This document shows, one piece after another, positions 26,799 to 35,571 of a stretch of DNA of 64,000 nt. The stretch comes from Clostridia bacterium (GTDB taxonomy: Bacteria > Bacillota > Clostridia > Oscillospirales > CAG-272), in NCBI GenBank assembly GCA_017482055.1, contig JAFUOH010000017.1, forward strand, positions 20,094 through 84,093, given 5' to 3'. Within the stretch, counting starts at the first letter, position 1. Every line of letters starts with the position of its first letter. The notes under the pieces are model-generated. The model had not been told where the DNA came from. It searched no databases and saw only the letters and a program-made list of their open reading frames with translations. A program made the position numbers and the translations under genes.

Positions 26799-29768
26799 TT
26801 ATTTCTCAAGGTTTGAGTAGTTCATGAGGATCTGTGCAAACTGTGCACGGTCAACATTACCCTTAGGCATGAGCTTACCGGTGGTGTTGTCACCGTTAAG
26901 GATACCGTTTTCGTTGCACCAGCTGAGAGCTTCAACTGCCCAGTAGGAGATCTCGCTCATGTCATTGAACTTACTGAGGTTAGCGCTGATGATGCCCTTG
27001 TAGCCGCCGCCATTGTACTGTACATAGCGATAGAAGATCGCCGCGAACTGTTCACGGGTGAGCGAAGAATTGGGCTCAAACGCGCCGGTAGTTGCGATAT
27101 CATTGAGGATACCGTTAGCTGCTGCCCAACGGATAGCCTCGGTGTACCACTCGCCTGCGGGAACATCAGTATAAGGGATAGTCGCGTCGCTGAGAGGCTT
27201 GCCTGCGAGTCTCCAGAGAACGGTAACGATCATACCGCGGCTGGTTTCGGTACCGGGCTCAAAGGTAGTTGTACTTGTACCGTTCATAAGACCGTTGGAG
27301 ATCACATAGTCAACTGCTGCATGATACCAGCTGTTTGCGCTTACGTCAACATCGGTAAAGGGCTTAGCCGCACAAACATGGGCACCGGGAGTGGTATTAG
27401 CCTTGAAGGCAGCACTTACAGTGACCTTTTCGGCGGGCATTGTGAAGGAGTAGGTGCCGTTAGAATTCTTGGTAACGGAAACGGCAGTCTTGCTTGTACC
27501 CTTGGTTACAGTAACGCTGTTTACATCATAGTTCTTTGCGGGAGTTACGGTAAGGGTGATCTTTTCACCGCTTGCAGACTTAGCCGCAGACGCCGCAACA
27601 GTACCGTTCTTTATAGCGCTGTCGATGGTAATGTCGTAGGTGGTCTTGGTAACCTTCTTGAAGGTTGCGTTAACTGTTACTCTGGTAGAGGGCATGGTGA
27701 AGGTGTAAGAGCCGTCCTTATTTTCGGTAACGGTGACCTTCACGCTGTTAGAGTCTCTTGTAACGGTAACGGTGTCTACCTCGTAGCCATCTGCGGGCTC
27801 AACAAAGATATCGACCTTATCGCCGCTGTCAGCCTTGGTATCGGAGGTCTCAACAGTACCGTTCTTGATGCTGCTGTTCACCGAAACCTTATAAGCACCG
27901 GTGGAGCTGCCCTTCCTTACGAAGGTAACTTCAACGTCAACGTCGTAAGAAGGCATGGTGAAGTAATAATAGGTCTCTCCGTCGTCGTCCTCGTCCTCGG
28001 TTACCTTGACGGTAGTGGTGGACTTGCTTGTTCTGGTAACGGTTACATCGTCAACCACATAACCGCTGTCGGGATCGGGGTAAATGGTTATCGTCCTACC
28101 CTTGGTGGAGGTAGAACGGGAGATGTCAACAGTACCGTAGTCCTCGTCGTAGTCAAGGTTGATGTCGTACTTGGTAGAGGAAGAAGAACTTCCGCCCCTT
28201 ACAAAATCGACGTAAATATATACGCTGTCGCCGGGCATATAGAAGTAAATGTAATCGTCATCGGCATCACCGTAGATCGTAACATCGTCACCGGTCTTAT
28301 CCTCGGTGATCTCGATGTCGTCTACCTTGTAGCCGTCATCGGGATACAGGTAAACCTTGACCTTGTCGCCCTTTTCAGCCTTGGAAGCCGCGGAAATGGA
28401 GCCGTAGTCCTCGTCACATCCGAGCTCGATAGCGTAGGATTTGCCGGAGGAGGAGGTGCCTTCTTCATCGAATTCGATGTCAACATAGACCTTTTCATCG
28501 GGCATCTTGAAATACCAGTAACCGTCGCTGTCTTCCTTAGCCGATGTAACCTTGTCGCCGTCGAAATCTCTTACAACAACAGTGTCGACCTCATAATCAT
28601 CCTCGGGATAGATATAGAACTTTACCTCGGTGTCTTCGGCTGCCTTGGAAGGACCGGTAACGGTGCCATAATCGTCGTCGAAGGAATAATCAATAGAGTA
28701 CTTGGTGGCGGTAGAGGTATCCTCGCCGTCGAAGTCAACGTAAACCTCAACATCATCTGCGGGCATCGTGAAATAGTAGTATTTCGTACTCTCATCAACT
28801 TCAACAGAATCACCGTCACTGTCCTCAACGGTTATATCAATGGTGTAGTTGTCATCGTTGGGCTCAACGTAGATCCTTACCTTGTCGCCCTTTTCGGCGG
28901 AGGTGTAGTTAAGGCGTGCAAAACCATAGTCAGCCTCGTAATCGAGAGAAACACTATACTCCTTACCCGAAGAAGAACCGTCGTCATCGAAGGTTACCTC
29001 GATGGTAACGTCATCATCCGGCATGTCGAAGTAGTAGTACTTGTAGCCACTTTCATCATAGTCCCAATCATAGCTAATCTCGTCATCATCACTGTTAAGG
29101 ACCTCGATATCATCGACCTCATGACCCGAATAGGTTACGATACGGAACCAAACCTCTTCGTCCTCTTCGGCAGAAGACTGAGATATGTACACGGCACCAC
29201 AATCCTCGTCATACTTTGTATCAATGGAATAGCCATCCGCGGAGGAACTGGACGTAGACGCCTTTACATCCATGCAATCGTCGTATACATCAATATACTC
29301 ACCATATCTTCCATAATAGATCTCATAATCGTCCTGTGCGAGTTCAGCATAACCGCTGCTCTTGAGTGCTTCAAGCTCAAACGCAAGAATCGTGGTACCA
29401 TTCTGAATTTCTTCAACATCATCGCAAGAAAGCTCCAGAAGACCGTCATCCGCCTTGGAATCGTCGAGTTCGAAGCCGTACTCGGTTTCTGCCGAATCCG
29501 GTACATATGCAAAACGGTTGTCATTAAATGTAATCTCGTCATAGAAGCTGTAAAAATCGAATTCATCAATAGATGTGCCATCGGGATATTCACCGAATAC
29601 TGTAAGACGAACCGTTACGGTATCGCCCTTTGCTATCTTGGTCTCATCGACCGTAAGCAGAAGTAAAAAGCTGTAGTCCTCGTAATCGTAATCCGCAGCA
29701 AATGCGGGAACTGCCATGGATACCACCATGGAAAGAACTAAAAATAAGGATAGTATGATTTTTTTCAT
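26799..29768 (-). CDS. Secreted SLH protein with seven acidic InlB-like repeats
   Basis: 989 residues. A signal peptide (1-25) is followed by a cohesin-like beta domain (about 26-165). Seven repeats of about 75-90 residues follow, each with a YxI/V start, GxVxxS, a P-D-GY-VDxVxV core and a YYFxMPxxxVxVxVxF end, like divergent InlB B-repeats (Flg_new_2). Three SLH motifs (about 815-985) would bind the wall polymer. The first five repeats are very rich in Asp, Glu and Tyr; the last two are neutral and Lys/Thr/Ser-rich. It may be an S-layer or adhesive surface protein. A GTG 3 nt upstream is an alternative start. Confidence 0.85.
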   Translation of the reverse strand: MKKIILSLFLVLSMVVSMAVPAFAADYDYEDYSFLLLLTVDETKIAKGDTVTVRLTVFGEYPDGTSIDEFDFYSFYDEITFNDNRFAYVPDSAETEYGFELDDSKADDGLLELSCDDVEEIQNGTTILAFELEALKSSGYAELAQDDYEIYYGRYGEYIDVYDDCMDVKASTSSSSADGYSIDTKYDEDCGAVYISQSSAEEDEEVWFRIVTYSGHEVDDIEVLNSDDDEISYDWDYDESGYKYYYFDMPDDDVTIEVTFDDDGSSSGKEYSVSLDYEADYGFARLNYTSAEKGDKVRIYVEPNDDNYTIDITVEDSDGDSVEVDESTKYYYFTMPADDVEVYVDFDGEDTSTATKYSIDYSFDDDYGTVTGPSKAAEDTEVKFYIYPEDDYEVDTVVVRDFDGDKVTSAKEDSDGYWYFKMPDEKVYVDIEFDEEGTSSSGKSYAIELGCDEDYGSISAASKAEKGDKVKVYLYPDDGYKVDDIEITEDKTGDDVTIYGDADDDYIYFYMPGDSVYIYVDFVRGGSSSSSTKYDINLDYDEDYGTVDISRSTSTKGRTITIYPDPDSGYVVDDVTVTRTSKSTTTVKVTEDEDDDGETYYYFTMPSYDVDVEVTFVRKGSSTGAYKVSVNSSIKNGTVETSDTKADSGDKVDIFVEPADGYEVDTVTVTRDSNSVKVTVTENKDGSYTFTMPSTRVTVNATFKKVTKTTYDITIDSAIKNGTVAASAAKSASGEKITLTVTPAKNYDVNSVTVTKGTSKTAVSVTKNSNGTYSFTMPAEKVTVSAAFKANTTPGAHVCAAKPFTDVDVSANSWYHAAVDYVISNGLMNGTSTTTFEPGTETSRGMIVTVLWRLAGKPLSDATIPYTDVPAGEWYTEAIRWAAANGILNDIATTGAFEPNSSLTREQFAAIFYRYVQYNGGGYKGIISANLSKFNDMSEISYWAVEALSWCNENGILNGDNTTGKLMPKGNVDRAQFAQILMNYSNLEK

Positions 29769-29836
29769 CACGTTAAATTCCTTTCTGTATCCTTATGATT
29801 TTTTATAATGATTCCATTATCATTATCCGTATCAAC

Positions 29837-29865
29837 ATTATACACTGTTATGCAGAAAAAGTCAA
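29837..29865 (-). promoter_or_regulatory. Sigma-A promoter of the SLH repeat protein gene
   Basis: Minus strand: TTGACT, 17-nt spacer, TATAAT, giving a 5' leader of roughly 60 nt. Confidence 0.8.
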
Positions 29866-29960
29866 TAGAAATATTTCTCTATAGATGTAAAAATTTTCGT
29901 AACAGAATATAGCTTTTGTTAAATTTACACACAATTGCTTTATGAGACAAACTACCAAAG

Positions 29961-29999
29961 CACCCCTCCCTGCATATGTAAATAACGCAAGGAGGGGTG
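29961..29999 (-). terminator. Hairpin after the symporter gene
   Basis: Arms CACCCCTCCCTGC and GCAAGGAGGGGTG pair over 13 bp with one wobble; only a weak T-tract follows on the minus strand. It lies 20 nt after the symporter stop. Confidence 0.6.
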
Positions 30000-30019
30000 T
30001 TACTGCTTTAAAGCCGCAA

Positions 30020-31561
30020 TTATTTGTCCTCGTTTTCGCTGATGGCGATCTTCTTCTGCACGGTAACTTCCTTATCATAACAGGAGAATATCTCATCAAC
30101 ATCAACATTCTTGGGCTTGGGTGTCACAAGGCTGACGATCGGCACCGCAATAAGTCCCAGCACCATAGCGACAGCACCTGCATTGATGGGCGATGCGATA
30201 AAGCCGATGAACATATTCGATACGGTAAGTCCCACACCGATTGCGAAGCTGACCCATACCGATGCGGTAGTAATACGCTTCGAATACAGACCGTACATGA
30301 ACGGTGCCAGGAATGCGCCCGCCAGTGCGCCCCACGAAATACCCATAAGCTGTGCGATAAACGTGCTTGCGGACTGATACTGGAAGATGGCAATGACCGC
30401 AGACAGCACGATAAACACCGCGATAAAGATACGGATCGAAAGAAGCTGCTTCTTTTCATCCATTTTCTTTGAGATGTTGCCTTTAATAAGGTCAAGTGTG
30501 ATGGTAGAGCTGGAGGTCAGCACCAGACTTGACAGCGTGGACATGGATGCAGAAAGCACAAGCACTATAACGATACCGATAAGTATATCGGACAAAGTTG
30601 ACAGCATATTCGGGATAACCGAGTCGTATATTGGCGCACCCGCAGCATTGGTGTCGATGCCGAACAGTCTGCCGAAGCCGCCGAGGAAGTAACAGCCGCC
30701 CGATACGACCACAGCGAAAATGGTGGATATGATAGTACCCTTACTGATCGCCTTTTCGGATTTAATGGCGTAGAACTTCTGCACCATCTGAGGAAGTCCC
30801 CATGTACCGAGGGAGGTAAGTATAACAACACCTAAGAGATTAAGCGGGTCGGGTCCGAACATCGAAGCAAATGCACCCTGCATACCTTCGGGGACGGAGG
30901 GGTCGGTTACATTCGAGAGTTTGATGACCGCTTCGGTAAAACCGCCCTGCCCTGCAAGCACGGAGCCGATAACGGCAATAATGCCGACCAGCATGATAAT
31001 ACCCTGGATAAAGTCATTGACCGCAGTTGCCATATATCCGCCGAGGATAACATACGCGCCTGTCAGCACCGCCATAACAATAACGCAGATCTCATAAGGG
31101 ATGTCGAATGCCATACCAAAAAGTCTCGACAGACCGTTATAAACGGATGCGGTATAAGGAATGAGGAAGATAAAAGTAATAAGCGCTGCCGCCAGCTTTA
31201 AGCCCTTAGAGCCGAAGCGCCTCTCAAAATACTCGGGCATGGTCTTGGCACCGAGATGATGAGTCATTACGCGGGTACGACGTCCGAGGACTACCCATGC
31301 AAGCAGACTTCCGATAATGGCGTTGCCGATACCGATCCACGTAGCAGCCATGCCGTATTTCCAGCCGAACTGACCTGCATAACCGACGAATACCACTGCC
31401 GAGAAGTAGGATGTACCGTACGCGAACGCGGTGAGCCAGGGGCCGACCTCACGTCCGCCGAGAACAAAGCCGTTGACATCTGTTGCCTTTTTGCGGCAGT
31501 ATACGCCGACAGCGACGGTGATCGCGAAGAAGATTACGATCATTAAGATTTTTGCAAACAT
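30020..31561 (-). CDS. Sodium:solute symporter family (SSF) transporter
   Basis: 513 residues from the ATG at 31561, which has AAAGGAG 8 nt upstream; a longer reading frame would run backwards through the T-box leader and is not credible. About 13 hydrophobic segments, with GGREVGPWLTAFAYGTSYFSAVVFVG near residue 35 (family N-terminus) and LSASMSTLSSLVLTSSSTITLDL near 330 (sodium-site region). The T-box in front implies an amino acid, or a precursor of one, as substrate. The acidic/basic C-terminal tail is cytoplasmic. Confidence 0.88.
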   Translation of the reverse strand: MFAKILMIVIFFAITVAVGVYCRKKATDVNGFVLGGREVGPWLTAFAYGTSYFSAVVFVGYAGQFGWKYGMAATWIGIGNAIIGSLLAWVVLGRRTRVMTHHLGAKTMPEYFERRFGSKGLKLAAALITFIFLIPYTASVYNGLSRLFGMAFDIPYEICVIVMAVLTGAYVILGGYMATAVNDFIQGIIMLVGIIAVIGSVLAGQGGFTEAVIKLSNVTDPSVPEGMQGAFASMFGPDPLNLLGVVILTSLGTWGLPQMVQKFYAIKSEKAISKGTIISTIFAVVVSGGCYFLGGFGRLFGIDTNAAGAPIYDSVIPNMLSTLSDILIGIVIVLVLSASMSTLSSLVLTSSSTITLDLIKGNISKKMDEKKQLLSIRIFIAVFIVLSAVIAIFQYQSASTFIAQLMGISWGALAGAFLAPFMYGLYSKRITTASVWVSFAIGVGLTVSNMFIGFIASPINAGAVAMVLGLIAVPIVSLVTPKPKNVDVDEIFSCYDKEVTVQKKIAISENEDK

Positions 31562-31565
31562 AGAA

Positions 31566-31596
31566 AATGCTCCTTTCGTTTGTCGGAAGGAGCATT
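31566..31596 (-). promoter_or_regulatory. Hairpin that sequesters the symporter ribosome site
   Basis: On the minus strand AATGCTCCTT (31596-31587) is the exact complement of AAGGAGCATT (31575-31566), with an 11-nt loop. The second arm contains the Shine-Dalgarno sequence of the symporter (31570-31576), 5 nt before the start codon. CCTTCC of the first arm can also pair with CGGAAGG of the terminator just upstream, so alternative folds are possible. Confidence 0.75.
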
Positions 31597-31597
31597 C

Positions 31598-31901
31598 AAA
31601 AATAAAACGCCCTTCCGCAGTTTTACTGCAGAGGACGAGATCTCCCGTGTTACCACCTCTGTTCGTCCCTGCCTCACAGCAGGAACCTTTGCAAGTACAG
31701 GCATTGCCGATACTTGCCGCATATAACGGTGCACACCGTCGCCGCCTACTGTTTTTTCGGGGCGCAGCTCTCGGAAAGTAATATTCGATATCCGTCAGAC
31801 CGCGCCTCTCAGCATCCGGCAGCTCTCTGTGGTCTCGTAATACCGTCACGGCAGAGCCGTTTCCCGGTCACAGCTTTTGCATAACGCATAATTCAACACG
31901 T
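31598..31901 (-). promoter_or_regulatory. T-box riboswitch upstream of the symporter
   Basis: Minus-strand leader of about 300 nt. Seen: a T-box core GGTGGTAACACGGG (31657-31644); an antiterminator closed by GGACGA/TCGTCC; a competing terminator (31637-31598) in which CGTCC pairs downstream, ending in TTTTATTTTT; a stem III hairpin GCAAGTA/TACTTGC; and a stem I with AGAGAG bulge, apical GGATGCTGAGA and a GTGA/CGAA specifier loop. The UGGU bulge fits tRNAs with an A discriminator. The specifier stretch reads AATATTAC: TAT/TAC (Tyr) and TTA (Leu) are the options and I cannot decide between them. Confidence 0.92.
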
Positions 31902-31907
31902 TAATTG

Positions 31908-31936
31908 ATTATACCACGGATTTTCTCGTTTGTCAA
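31908..31936 (-). promoter_or_regulatory. Consensus promoter of the T-box leader
   Basis: Minus strand: TTGACA, exactly 17 nt, TATAAT. Transcription should start near 31901. Confidence 0.9.
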
Positions 31937-32067
31937 TAGCTGTCGAAAATTTTCTGAAAGCGCACAGCCTTGATATACACATAAGTTGATAGCAGCTATT
32001 TGCACAAAATACGCATACTTTTTTCGTTCAAACGTCCCAAAAGCAACAATCAATTGTATATTTCATA

Positions 32068-32096
32068 TTGACATATGCATTTTGATTTGATATAAT
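32068..32096 (+). promoter_or_regulatory. Consensus promoter of the SLH esterase gene
   Basis: TTGACA, 17-nt spacer, TATAAT; start codon at 32133 after a GGGAGGA site. Confidence 0.87.
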
Positions 32097-32132
32097 ATGA
32101 CGTGAAAATTATTTATTTGGGAGGATCACCCT

Positions 32133-34133
32133 ATGGCATACCCCAAACTCAAGCGTATACTGTCCGTAACGCTGTCCATTTTGATGCTGCTGCCCATACT
32201 TATTATAGCACCGACAAATACTGTCAGCGCAGCCCCATCAGCGATCGCCGCTTCGATGTCGAGCCTTGCGGAAGCATCCAAAATCTTAACTGTTTATAAT
32301 ACAGCCTATGTTACCGGCGGCTTGGAGCACAGCTTTGGAGAAAACGTCGGCGTTTATGCCTTCGACGAAAAGGAAGGTGCGCTTTCACTCAAAAAAGCAT
32401 CCTCCGATTACATGGGCGGCTATTACCGTTTTCACATAATGTCGAAAAACGCCCCCATCACAAATCAAACGTGGATGGTAGTAAGCTATAAGACCAACGC
32501 CACCGAAAAGGCGACTATGACCTTTAAAAGCAATGGTAAAGACACCGCGGTGGTGACGCTTGCCTCCGATATTTCGGTCTCGAACGGCAAATATGTGCGC
32601 ACAACGCCTGTAAATCTTAACGGTAAAGGCGTCAGCGACCTCTTTACCCGATTGAAAAACGGCACGCACAGCGCGCTTGCCGTTACACTCTCCGAGGATA
32701 CCCCGGACAGCGTTTATTTTTATATTAATGAGATCTGCTTCTTCGGATCAAAGGCAGCCGCCGAGGACTATGTAAAGAGCGGCAAGCTTCCCGATGACAC
32801 TAATGAATTTGACAGCACTCATAGACCGGGCAAGTACACCGAAGGGTTATATAATGATGGCAATGTTACCATCGGTACAAGCGTTTATCTGCCCGAGGAT
32901 TACTCTCCCGAAAAAGAATATTCGCTGATTATAACCTTCCACGACCAGGGCGGCGGCGTCAATAAGACCGTTGCCAACAATGCAAAAGAGCTTTACGGCG
33001 ATAATTACATCGTATTCGCTCCCATCTGCCCCACAGGCTCCAAATGGACAGTAGACAAGCTTAAAAACGGAACGTATGTCTACGACAGCAACGATCCCTC
33101 AAAGGTAATGACGGCTACCATAAGCTATGTTAAGGATGTGCTGCTTGAGACCTATAATATTGACAGATCGCGTATCTACGCGGTGGGTCAATCCCTCGGC
33201 GGAGGCGGCGTTTGGGATTTCATTACACGAGCCCCCGAGCTTGTCGCCGCGGCATTTCCCGTAGCAGGCTATTGTGATCCATCCCAGGCGGTAAACATTT
33301 CCGATGATGTGGCTATATGGCTTGTTCATTCGAAGCAGGACAAATCCATAAGCGTTTCCGCCGCCCACGCCATGGCAGCGACACTCATGAACCTTGGAAA
33401 GACCAACTTCAATTACACCGAGTACGATCTCTCCGATCCCGCACAGAAGGAGCTTTTCGAGGAATCCTGGGAAAGAAGCGCGAACTGGGAGCATTGGGCA
33501 TGGGTTCCCGCCTTCAAGGATACGGAGATGCTCGACTGGCTGTTCTCCACGGAAAAACCATCAAAAACAATAAACAGGATCTCCAGATTCACCGACGTCA
33601 AGTCCTCGGATACTTACTACAAGGCGGTCAACTATGTGGCAGACGCGGGACTGTTCAAGGGCATTACAGACACCACCTTTGAGCCCGAGACCGCCATGAC
33701 CCGCGCAATGTTCGTGACCGTCCTCGGCAGACTTTCGGGCGTTGACGTCAGCAAGTACACTACCGTATCCTTTAAAGATGTGGTGGAAGGCTCATGGTAC
33801 GCGCCCTACGTTGAATGGGCGGCTGCAAACGGCATCGTCAGCGGTATCGGCGACGGTAAATACGGCGTAAATGACATCATCACAATAGAGCAGGCATGCA
33901 CCATCCTGGCAAGATACGCCGAGAACAAAGCAGCGCCCCATAACACCGGACTCACCTTCTCCGCCTACAGCGATGCTCACACTGTAAGCGACTGGGCAAA
34001 GGACGGCATGCAGTGGGCAATGTCCAACAGCATCTATATGGGTCAAGGCTCGGAGCTGACCCCCCAAAGTGACGCCTCCCGCGGACTCATCGCCACCATA
34101 TTCTATTGCTATTCTCTGATTTTCGGAAAATAA
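32133..34133 (+). CDS. Secreted esterase with three SLH motifs
   Basis: 666 residues. A signal peptide (1-35, ending TVSAA) precedes an N-terminal beta domain (about 45-215). An alpha/beta hydrolase (about 225-475) follows, with nucleophile GQSLGGGGVWD (Ser near 353), an Asp in the HSKQDKSIS turn and a late His in EHWAW, resembling feruloyl/PHB-depolymerase-type esterases. Three SLH motifs (about 485-665) tether it to the wall. Likely role: deacylating plant or mucus polysaccharides at the cell surface (inference). Single-gene unit with its own promoter and terminator. Confidence 0.83.
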   Translation: MAYPKLKRILSVTLSILMLLPILIIAPTNTVSAAPSAIAASMSSLAEASKILTVYNTAYVTGGLEHSFGENVGVYAFDEKEGALSLKKASSDYMGGYYRFHIMSKNAPITNQTWMVVSYKTNATEKATMTFKSNGKDTAVVTLASDISVSNGKYVRTTPVNLNGKGVSDLFTRLKNGTHSALAVTLSEDTPDSVYFYINEICFFGSKAAAEDYVKSGKLPDDTNEFDSTHRPGKYTEGLYNDGNVTIGTSVYLPEDYSPEKEYSLIITFHDQGGGVNKTVANNAKELYGDNYIVFAPICPTGSKWTVDKLKNGTYVYDSNDPSKVMTATISYVKDVLLETYNIDRSRIYAVGQSLGGGGVWDFITRAPELVAAAFPVAGYCDPSQAVNISDDVAIWLVHSKQDKSISVSAAHAMAATLMNLGKTNFNYTEYDLSDPAQKELFEESWERSANWEHWAWVPAFKDTEMLDWLFSTEKPSKTINRISRFTDVKSSDTYYKAVNYVADAGLFKGITDTTFEPETAMTRAMFVTVLGRLSGVDVSKYTTVSFKDVVEGSWYAPYVEWAAANGIVSGIGDGKYGVNDIITIEQACTILARYAENKAAPHNTGLTFSAYSDAHTVSDWAKDGMQWAMSNSIYMGQGSELTPQSDASRGLIATIFYCYSLIFGK

Positions 34134-34144
34134 TCCCGCAATAT

Positions 34145-34171
34145 AAAACGGCTGCCGTCGGCAGCCGTTTT
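34145..34171 (+). terminator. Terminator after the SLH esterase
   Basis: Perfect 12-bp stem AAAACGGCTGCC/GGCAGCCGTTTT with a GTC loop and T-tract. It may also serve the convergent isomerase gene. Confidence 0.9.
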
Positions 34172-34196
34172 TGTGTATGTTTTAAGCCGGAATTTC

Positions 34197-34769
34197 TTAT
34201 TCCTCCGGTTTTGTTTCCAGCGCGATCTCATAGTCGCCGAGATGCTTTACCTTAAAGCCGTTCGCCTTGTATTCCTCATAGTCGAAGGCTTCAAGCTCGT
34301 CGATAGCAAGCTTGTGGAACTCGTAGAAGTTGTGCCACCACTCGTAGCCGCTGCCGAGCTCTGCGTTAAGATACGCGTCGGCAATGTCGCAGCCCATCTT
34401 GGGCGCTACATAGAACGCACCCATAGCAAGCACATTTACGCCGTTGCCGGTGATAGCGCGAAGTGCTGCGGGAACACTCTCGACAACGCCTGCATGAACG
34501 TGGGGACACTTGGATGCTGCGATATGTATACCCATACCGGTGCCGCAGAACAGGAGCGCACGCTCAAATTCGCCCTCGGAGATCATCGAGCCGACTCTGA
34601 GTCCCACGCGGTGGAACATAAGATCGGTATCGTTGTCCTCGGGGGAACGCACACCAACATCGGTGACCTCCCAACCCTTTGCCTTTAAGTGCTCAACTAC
34701 CGCTTCTTTAAGCGGGAAGCCCGCGAAGTCCGCACCGACCAAAATTTGCTTGTTTTTTACGGTTTTCAT
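34197..34769 (-). CDS. RpiB/LacA/LacB-family sugar-phosphate isomerase
   Basis: 190 residues. The family fold shows VGADFAGFPLKEAVVEHL at the start and FCGTGMGIHIAASKCPHVHAGV (near 90-110), with the Cys/Thr-Gly-Met-Gly phosphate and active-site loop. RpiB interconverts ribose- and ribulose-5-phosphate. This protein is some 40 residues longer than RpiB, and its C-terminal tail has many Trp, Tyr and Glu residues, so the substrate may be another aldose or a sugar acid. Confidence 0.75.
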   Translation of the reverse strand: MKTVKNKQILVGADFAGFPLKEAVVEHLKAKGWEVTDVGVRSPEDNDTDLMFHRVGLRVGSMISEGEFERALLFCGTGMGIHIAASKCPHVHAGVVESVPAALRAITGNGVNVLAMGAFYVAPKMGCDIADAYLNAELGSGYEWWHNFYEFHKLAIDELEAFDYEEYKANGFKVKHLGDYEIALETKPEE

Positions 34770-34924
34770 AGGTTATATCCTCCGTGAAATTATTATTTAT
34801 TTACATTGTATCACAAAGTTACACAAAAATCAAGTACAGCGGAAAAATTCATACAAAAAAAGCCGTGCCATTTTCGTTACAGAAACTTTTTTCACATATG
34901 GCATGCATTTGTTTAAAATAATAC

Positions 34925-34953
34925 TTGCAATGACCGGTATTTTGTGATATAAT
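34925..34953 (+). promoter_or_regulatory. Promoter of the XRE-cupin operon
   Basis: TTGCAA, 17-nt spacer, TATAAT, 40 nt before the ATG at 34993. Confidence 0.78.
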
Positions 34954-34992
34954 ATAATGAATAATTATGTTTTCTCGAAAGGAAGAACGAAT

Positions 34993-35553
34993 ATGATCCC
35001 TCAGGTTGAACAGATCGCCGCGCGAGTGCGTGAACTGCGCGATATTCTTGACATTGACGCGAACGTGATCGCCGAAAAGATCGGCGTTTCCCGCGAGACC
35101 TACGACGAATACGAAAACGCCAAGACCGACATCCCTGTCGGCAAGCTTTATCTTATCGCTTCCGAAATGGGTGTTGATCCCACCGTGCTGCTGCTCGGTG
35201 ACGAGCCGCGTATGGTTGACTATACTCTTATACGCCAGGGCAACGGACTTGAAGTGGAACGCTATGCAGGCTACAAATTTACTTCCCTCGCATATAATTA
35301 TATAGACCGCGAAATGGAGCCTATGATCGTTACCCTCGACCCTACCGACGAGCATCATGAGCCTGTGACTCATGCAGGACAGGAATTCAACATGGTACTT
35401 GAAGGAACCGTAGCCGTCACCCTCGGCGAGCATGAATATATTCTGCGTGCGGGAGATTCCATCTACTTCAATCCCGCTATCCCACACAGTCAGCGTGCTA
35501 TCGGCACAGTAGCAAAATTCCTCACCGTTATCAACGAAAATATGAAACACTGA
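34993..35553 (+). CDS. XRE-family regulator with C-terminal cupin domain
   Basis: 186 residues from the ATG at 34993 (AAAGGAAG site). The N-terminal HTH (about 5-65: IAEKIGVSRETYDEYENAKTDIPVGKL) is followed by a cupin (about 115-185) with HAGQEFNMVLEGTVAV and FNPAIPHSQRA, the metal/ligand pocket. It probably senses a small molecule and controls its own operon with the acyl-CoA synthetase 18 nt downstream. Confidence 0.85.
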   Translation: MIPQVEQIAARVRELRDILDIDANVIAEKIGVSRETYDEYENAKTDIPVGKLYLIASEMGVDPTVLLLGDEPRMVDYTLIRQGNGLEVERYAGYKFTSLAYNYIDREMEPMIVTLDPTDEHHEPVTHAGQEFNMVLEGTVAVTLGEHEYILRAGDSIYFNPAIPHSQRAIGTVAKFLTVINENMKH

Positions 35554-35571
35554 TTTTAAGGAAGTCGAAAA

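Noticed and set aside
27321-29666. 781-codon plus-strand ORF
   Set aside because: Antisense shadow of the SLH repeat gene; long only because the repeats are biased, and its protein has no domain or ribosome site.
31562-31849. N-terminal extension of the symporter by 96 codons
   Set aside because: The frame would run through the T-box leader; the ATG at 31561 has the ribosome site and the family N-terminus.
34840-34924. Possible leader RNA before the XRE-cupin gene
   Set aside because: AT-rich with no convincing stem; only the promoter at 34925 is supported.
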